A stretch of 8,778 nt of DNA from an uncultured Oscillospiraceae bacterium (GTDB lineage Bacteria; Bacillota; Clostridia; Oscillospirales; Oscillospiraceae). Below the pieces are notes generated by a model. That model saw only the letters and a program-made list of their open reading frames with translations, did no database searches and was not told where the DNA came from. The stretch lies in assembly GCA_900754965.1 (NCBI GenBank), contig CAAEEO010000030.1:1-8778 (forward strand), in the 5' to 3' direction. The position numbers and the translations under genes are program-made. Positions 5,559 to 8,778 of the stretch are shown here, in pieces (positions within the stretch are counted from its first letter, which is position 1; each line of letters opens with the position of its first letter).

Positions 5559-7049
5559 ATGAGCGCATCGAGCGAAAAGAAAAGACGTCAAATCGAACGT
5601 GAGCAGGGCACTGACAAGAGCACCCTGGCAAAACAGGAGGCCGAAGCAAGGGCTAAAAAGAGCAAGCGGGACTGGACCATCGGCACCGTGCTGATTGTAC
5701 TGCTGCTTGCGGCGATTTTTGTGCTGAACAGCAGCCTGCCCTATAAGCTGCCGGCTGCAGCGGTGGAAGACACCACATTCTCCGTTGGTTCTATGAACTA
5801 TTTCTATACGAATGTTTCCAACCCTTACACTTATTACGGAATCGACATCTCCGGCGTGAAGGACGAGGAGACCGGCGAGACCTGGCGGGAATACTTCCAG
5901 GAGCAGGCCGTGGAAAATGCAAGATACCTGGAGGGTCTGTATCAGAAAGCTGTTTCTGAGGGATTCACGCTGAGCGAGGAAGGCAAGGAGCGCGTGGAGA
6001 CCACGATGAACAGCCTGCCCGAAACCGCAAAGAACTACCACTACTCCAGTGTGAAAAAATTCCTGGCTGCCAACTACGGCCACGGCGTGACCGAGAATGT
6101 GATCCGGGAGATTCTGGAGAAGTCCGAACTGGTCAGCGAATACATCCAGTCCATTCAGGACGGATTTACTTACACTGAGGAAGAACTGAGCCAGTACTTC
6201 CAGGAGCACAAGGCAGATTATCAGACCTATTCTTACCTGTACTACACGGTTGCCGCTGAGACTGAGGAAACCACCAATGAGGCCGGCGAGACCGTGACCA
6301 CCGTGGTGGAAGGCGGTCTGGAGGCTGCCAAGGCTGCTGCAGATACCATTGCTGCCGCTGCCAAGGACGAGGCATCTTTCGATGAGGCTGTCAATGCCTA
6401 TATGGAAGGCAAGACCTCTCAGGTGGGCAACAATGTTGCCTCCAGCATCTCCGAGCTGTACAGAGACTGGGTGACTGACCCCGGCCGGAAGACCGGTGAT
6501 GTGACCGTGGTGGGCAATGAGAATGGCTACACTGTGGTGCTGTTCCAGAGCACCGAGGAACAGACCTATCCCGAGGTCGCTGTGCGCCACATCCTCATCA
6601 AGACCGAGGATACTGATGGTGACGGCAGCTACAGCCAGGAAGAGATGGATGCCGCACTGGCAAAGATCCAGGAAGTAGAGGCTGAGTGGAAAGCTGGCGA
6701 GCAGACTGAGGAGGCCTTTGCCGCACTGGTAGAGAAGTACTCTGCGGATGCTGGCTCCAATACCAACGGTGGTTTGTATGAGGGCATTTATAAAGGCCAG
6801 ATGGTGGAAGAATTCAACGATTTCTGCTTTGCTGACGGTCGGAAGACCGGCGACACTGGCATTGTGCATGGCAGCAGCGCCAACTATGATGGCTACCACC
6901 TGATTTACTTTGTGGGAGAGGGACAGTCTCACAGCCTGACTCTGGCAAGAAACAGCCTGGTTTCCACCGCTTACACGGAGTGGGAAGAGGGCGTGCTTGC
7001 AGAAGTCACTGCTGACACCAAAATGGGTTACGGTCTGATCGGCAAGTAA
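5559..7049 (+). CDS. Membrane-anchored parvulin peptidyl-prolyl isomerase
   Basis: A 496-residue PrsA/SurA-type foldase expected to help secreted or surface proteins fold by isomerising proline bonds. Order: a highly charged cytoplasmic N-terminus (1-37), one membrane helix (about 39-57), a SurA-N-like helical region (about 70-215), a degenerate parvulin-like domain (about 221-332), then a canonical parvulin domain (about 342-453) with RHILI, the YSADAGSNTNGG block and GYHLIYF. No lipobox cysteine is present, so unlike PrsA it is anchored by a helix. Just after RHILI an insertion carries a DxDxDG calcium-loop motif (residues 351-362). Start choice: ATG at 5559 has AAAGGA (5545-5550) at 8 bases; the in-frame ATG at 5550 overlaps that site and has none of its own. 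It is driven by the promoter at 5475-5503 and closed by the terminator at 7072-7098. Confidence 0.92.
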   Translation: MSASSEKKRRQIEREQGTDKSTLAKQEAEARAKKSKRDWTIGTVLIVLLLAAIFVLNSSLPYKLPAAAVEDTTFSVGSMNYFYTNVSNPYTYYGIDISGVKDEETGETWREYFQEQAVENARYLEGLYQKAVSEGFTLSEEGKERVETTMNSLPETAKNYHYSSVKKFLAANYGHGVTENVIREILEKSELVSEYIQSIQDGFTYTEEELSQYFQEHKADYQTYSYLYYTVAAETEETTNEAGETVTTVVEGGLEAAKAAADTIAAAAKDEASFDEAVNAYMEGKTSQVGNNVASSISELYRDWVTDPGRKTGDVTVVGNENGYTVVLFQSTEEQTYPEVAVRHILIKTEDTDGDGSYSQEEMDAALAKIQEVEAEWKAGEQTEEAFAALVEKYSADAGSNTNGGLYEGIYKGQMVEEFNDFCFADGRKTGDTGIVHGSSANYDGYHLIYFVGEGQSHSLTLARNSLVSTAYTEWEEGVLAEVTADTKMGYGLIGK

Positions 7050-7071
7050 ACCAAATCGGATAATACGACTG

Positions 7072-7098
7072 AAAGGCCGCCCATAGGGCGGCCTTTTT
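7072..7098 (+). terminator. Rho-independent terminator after the isomerase
   Basis: A perfect 11-base stem (7072-7082 with 7086-7096) has an ATA loop. Its GC core is GGCCGCCC and it runs into TTTTT (7094-7098). It is a textbook terminator, yet the next gene starts only 17 bases later. Confidence 0.95.
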
Positions 7099-7115
7099 GA
7101 TGGAAAGGAAATTCT

Positions 7116-7838
7116 ATGACAGAACAGACACGCAGGAGCCGTATGCTTTTGGGGGACGAAGGGGTAGAATACCTGGAGCGCTGCCATGTGGCTGTGTTTG
7201 GGTTAGGCGGCGTGGGCAGCTGGTGTGCAGAGGCACTGGCCCGAACCGGTGTGGGGGAACTGACACTGGTGGATGACGATTGTTTTTCCGAGAGCAATTT
7301 GAACCGGCAGGCCGGAGCGCTCCATTCCACGGTGGGGAAACTGAAAACAGAGGTGATGGGGCAGCGTCTATTGGATATCAATCCGGAGTTGCGTCTGCAT
7401 TTGATTTCCCTGCGTTATCTCCCGGAGAACAGAGAAACCTTTTTTCAGATGGAGTATGACTATATTGCAGATGCCATCGACTCCGTGACCAGTAAGATCG
7501 ACCTGATCGAAACGGCCGTTCGGCGGCAGATCCCATTGATCTCTTCCATGGGAACGGGCAATCAGCTGGATGCATCACAGCTGCATGTAACGGACCTTGC
7601 AAAGACCTCCGGCTGCCCTTTGGCCAGAGTGATGCGGCGGGAACTGAGGAAACGGGAGATTCTGCATCTGGACGTGGTTTGCAGCAAGGCACCGCCGGTG
7701 CAGCAGCATCCGGTGCAGGACATGGATGAGGGGCGGAGTGTGCCTGGGTCTGTGATGTGGGTGCCTGCCAGCGCCGGTATGCTGATGGCGCAGGAGATCA
7801 CGATGCATTTGATCGGAGAACGAAATTCTTCACAATGA
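7116..7838 (+). CDS. tcdA: tRNA threonylcarbamoyladenosine dehydratase (TcdA/CsdL-type)
   Basis: A 240-residue ThiF/E1-superfamily protein. In the TcdA (YgdL/CsdL) group the ATP-dependent reaction converts t6A at position 37 of ANN-decoding tRNAs to cyclic t6A. Visible: the nucleotide loop G29-L-G-G-V-G34, the acidic cluster D53-D55 after the second strand, N61-L-N-R-Q65, ADAID (118-122), the group-typical GTGNQLD and KTSGCPLARVMR (163-174, C167), and RSVPGSVMWVPASAG near the C-terminus. Length is normal for TcdA. The ATG at 7116 has AAGGAA about 5 bases upstream, a moderate site. It sits directly behind the isomerase terminator with no room for a promoter, so it relies on readthrough or on a promoter inside the upstream gene; GATAAT at 7059-7064 is a weak candidate without a good -35. 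No cysteine desulfurase partner (csdA/csdE) is in view. Confidence 0.9.
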   Translation: MTEQTRRSRMLLGDEGVEYLERCHVAVFGLGGVGSWCAEALARTGVGELTLVDDDCFSESNLNRQAGALHSTVGKLKTEVMGQRLLDINPELRLHLISLRYLPENRETFFQMEYDYIADAIDSVTSKIDLIETAVRRQIPLISSMGTGNQLDASQLHVTDLAKTSGCPLARVMRRELRKREILHLDVVCSKAPPVQQHPVQDMDEGRSVPGSVMWVPASAGMLMAQEITMHLIGERNSSQ

Positions 7839-7851
7839 AATAGAAGGCTTG

Positions 7852-7885
7852 AACAGCACCTCGAAAAACCGGGGTGCTGTTTTTT
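7852..7885 (+). terminator. Rho-independent terminator after tcdA
   Basis: A 12-base stem (7852-7863 with 7870-7881, one G-U) has an AAAAAC loop and runs into six Ts (7880-7885). It lies 14 bases after the tcdA stop, so tcdA transcription ends here and the next gene is independent. Confidence 0.95.
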
Positions 7886-7930
7886 GAATTCCCGATAAGA
7901 AAATATTATGGATACATGAGAAAAATATAT

Positions 7931-7976
7931 TGGACAAATCAAAAGTAGAATGTTATTCTGTTAACGTTAGATAACA
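7931..7976 (+). promoter_or_regulatory. Candidate promoter with overlapping operator-like dyad (SDR gene)
   Basis: TGGACA (7931-7936), a 17-base spacer and TATTCT (7954-7959) form a plausible sigma-A promoter. A dyad TGTTAT-N14-ATAACA (7951-7956 and 7971-7976) covers the -10 and the expected start near 7966, and encloses two smaller palindromes, GTTAAC (7960-7965) and TAACGTTA (7962-7969). A regulator bound there would block RNA polymerase. Both elements are inferred; the -10 matches consensus at only four of six positions. Confidence 0.45.
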
Positions 7977-8022
7977 GGTACAAAAGCGTTTCTGAAAATA
8001 AGTATGAAATTGGACGAAATGC

Positions 8023-8050
8023 AGGGCGATACACCGTCGCCTTATTTTAA
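8023..8050 (+). promoter_or_regulatory. Terminator-like hairpin in the SDR leader
   Basis: AGGGCGA (8023-8029) pairs with TCGCCTT (8037-8043) around a 7-base loop and is followed by ATTTTAA. If the promoter near 7954 is real, the message has a leader of about 165 bases containing this hairpin, resembling a weak attenuator. Seven pairs with one wobble and a short U-tract make it much weaker than the other terminators here. Apart from this and the promoter, 7886-8131 is AT-rich with no supported gene. Confidence 0.3.
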
Positions 8051-8131
8051 GAACTGTATCTGTTGATATTTTTGCAACAAGTTGCCGTTAGGCGTAAAAA
8101 ATGATTCAAAATATTTAGGAGGAGATTAACC

Positions 8132-8778
8132 ATGAGATTCGAAGGAAAAGTGGCTATCGTAACAGGTGCAAGTTCTGGTATCGGCCGTGCAACTGCAAAG
8201 CAGTTCGCAATGGAAGGCGCAAAGGTCGTGGCAGCAGCCCGTCGTGAAGACCGGCTGGAGGCACTGCGCGATGAAGTGGCAGCAGCAGGCGCAACCGGCT
8301 GCATCCTGCCCGTGAAGACCGATGTGCGTGACCCGAAACAGATCGACAATATGTTCGATGTGTGCCTGAAAGAGTTCGGCCACTTGGATATCCTGGTGAA
8401 CAACGCCGGTATGCTGGACGGCCAGCTGCCCATCCACGAGACCTCTCCCGAGATCTACGATATGCTGTATGAAACCAACCAGCGCGCCGTGTTCCTGGGC
8501 TGCCAGAGAGCAATTAAGATTTTCCTGGAGCAGGGAACCCCGGCCAACATCGTGAACGTGGCATCCGCAGCATCTCTGCGCGGCCTGAAGGGCGGCACGA
8601 TGTACGTCATGACCAAGCACGCAGTGCTGGGTATCACCCGGAACATTTCCGCATCCTTCTTCGAAAAGGGCATCCGCTGCAACTGCATCGAGCCGGCCAA
8701 CATCCGTTCCGAGATCAACAAGGTTCCCCGGGATATGGGCATCGGCATTCTGGAGTGGCAGATGCGCGCAGGCAACGC
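8132..8778 (+). CDS. Short-chain dehydrogenase/reductase (3' end outside window)
   Basis: 215 codons of a classical SDR are visible before the window ends; the family is usually about 250 residues, so about 35-45 are missing. Rossmann motif T11-G-A-S-S-G-I-G18; N90-N-A-G93; catalytic tetrad N116, S145, Y158 and K162 with normal spacing. A-R-R (36-38) at the end of the second strand suggests NADP(H) rather than NAD(H). It reduces or oxidises a carbonyl/alcohol substrate; 3-oxoacyl-ACP reductase-like, sugar or steroid dehydrogenases are all possible, and I do not recognise a subgroup. It does not resemble BaiA as I recall it. The start is very strong: AGGAGG (8117-8122), 9 bases before ATG. Heavy use of a few codons (GCA, AAG, GTG) and the strong ribosome site hint at high expression. 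Confidence 0.92.
   Translation, partial: MRFEGKVAIVTGASSGIGRATAKQFAMEGAKVVAAARREDRLEALRDEVAAAGATGCILPVKTDVRDPKQIDNMFDVCLKEFGHLDILVNNAGMLDGQLPIHETSPEIYDMLYETNQRAVFLGCQRAIKIFLEQGTPANIVNVASAASLRGLKGGTMYVMTKHAVLGITRNISASFFEKGIRCNCIEPANIRSEINKVPRDMGIGILEWQMRAGN

Noticed and set aside
5411..5602. A 63-codon plus-strand frame upstream of the foldase
   Set aside because: It contains the -35/-10 promoter and overlaps the foldase start in another frame, with no ribosome site.
5511..7187. A 558-codon open frame on the minus strand
   Set aside because: It is the shadow of the foldase gene and crosses its promoter region and terminator; it has no convincing ribosome site or domain.
8004..8066. A 20-codon frame (ends KNCIC) in the SDR leader, possible leader peptide
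   Set aside because: It overlaps the terminator-like hairpin, which is suggestive, but there is no Shine-Dalgarno before its ATG, so I cannot support translation.

Overview
The window looks like chromosomal DNA from a gut-type Clostridia bacterium, most likely in or near the Oscillospiraceae. The reasons are moderately high GC in the genes, strong GGAGG-type ribosome sites, sigma-A style promoters, rho-independent terminators, and a membrane-anchored parvulin foldase whose N-terminus starts MSASSEKK. This taxonomic call is inference from gene character, not a database match. Nothing points to a phage, transposon, CRISPR array or RNA gene.

Layout. An upstream gene probably ends at base 12 and is followed by a terminator hairpin (27-63). 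A plus-strand block follows: glycogen/maltodextrin phosphorylase (glgP, 99-2498), a PfkB-family sugar or nucleoside kinase resembling pseudouridine kinase (2495-3382, ATGA overlap), and a ZIP-family metal transporter. The transporter most likely starts at a TTG codon (3466-4218), behind a leader that can fold over its ribosome site. A long hairpin at 4217-4273 closes this block and can also stop transcription from the opposite strand. Converging on it are a possible 20-residue mini-gene (4305-4367, minus) and a membrane-anchored calcineurin-type metallophosphoesterase (4472-5302, minus).

A divergent intergenic region (5303-5558) holds a near-consensus promoter for a large extracytoplasmic peptidyl-prolyl isomerase (5559-7049) and a candidate extended -10 promoter for the phosphoesterase. 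The isomerase is followed by a terminator, then by a TcdA-type tRNA t6A dehydratase (7116-7838) with its own terminator. After about 250 bp of AT-rich regulatory DNA, with a promoter overlapped by a dyad and a long leader, a short-chain dehydrogenase/reductase begins (8132) and runs off the window.

How the genes relate. GlgP makes glucose-1-phosphate from stored glucan. The coupled kinase may phosphorylate a sugar or pseudouridine, but nothing in the window explains why it is tied to glycogen breakdown. The others are largely independent units: metal uptake, envelope phosphoesterase, extracytoplasmic protein folding, tRNA modification, and an NADP-type oxidoreductase. I see no clear multi-gene novel system. 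The points most worth following up are the SD-sequestering leader of the ZIP gene, the tandem parvulin architecture with an EF-hand-like loop, the glgP/PfkB coupling, the mini-ORF, and the SDR control region.
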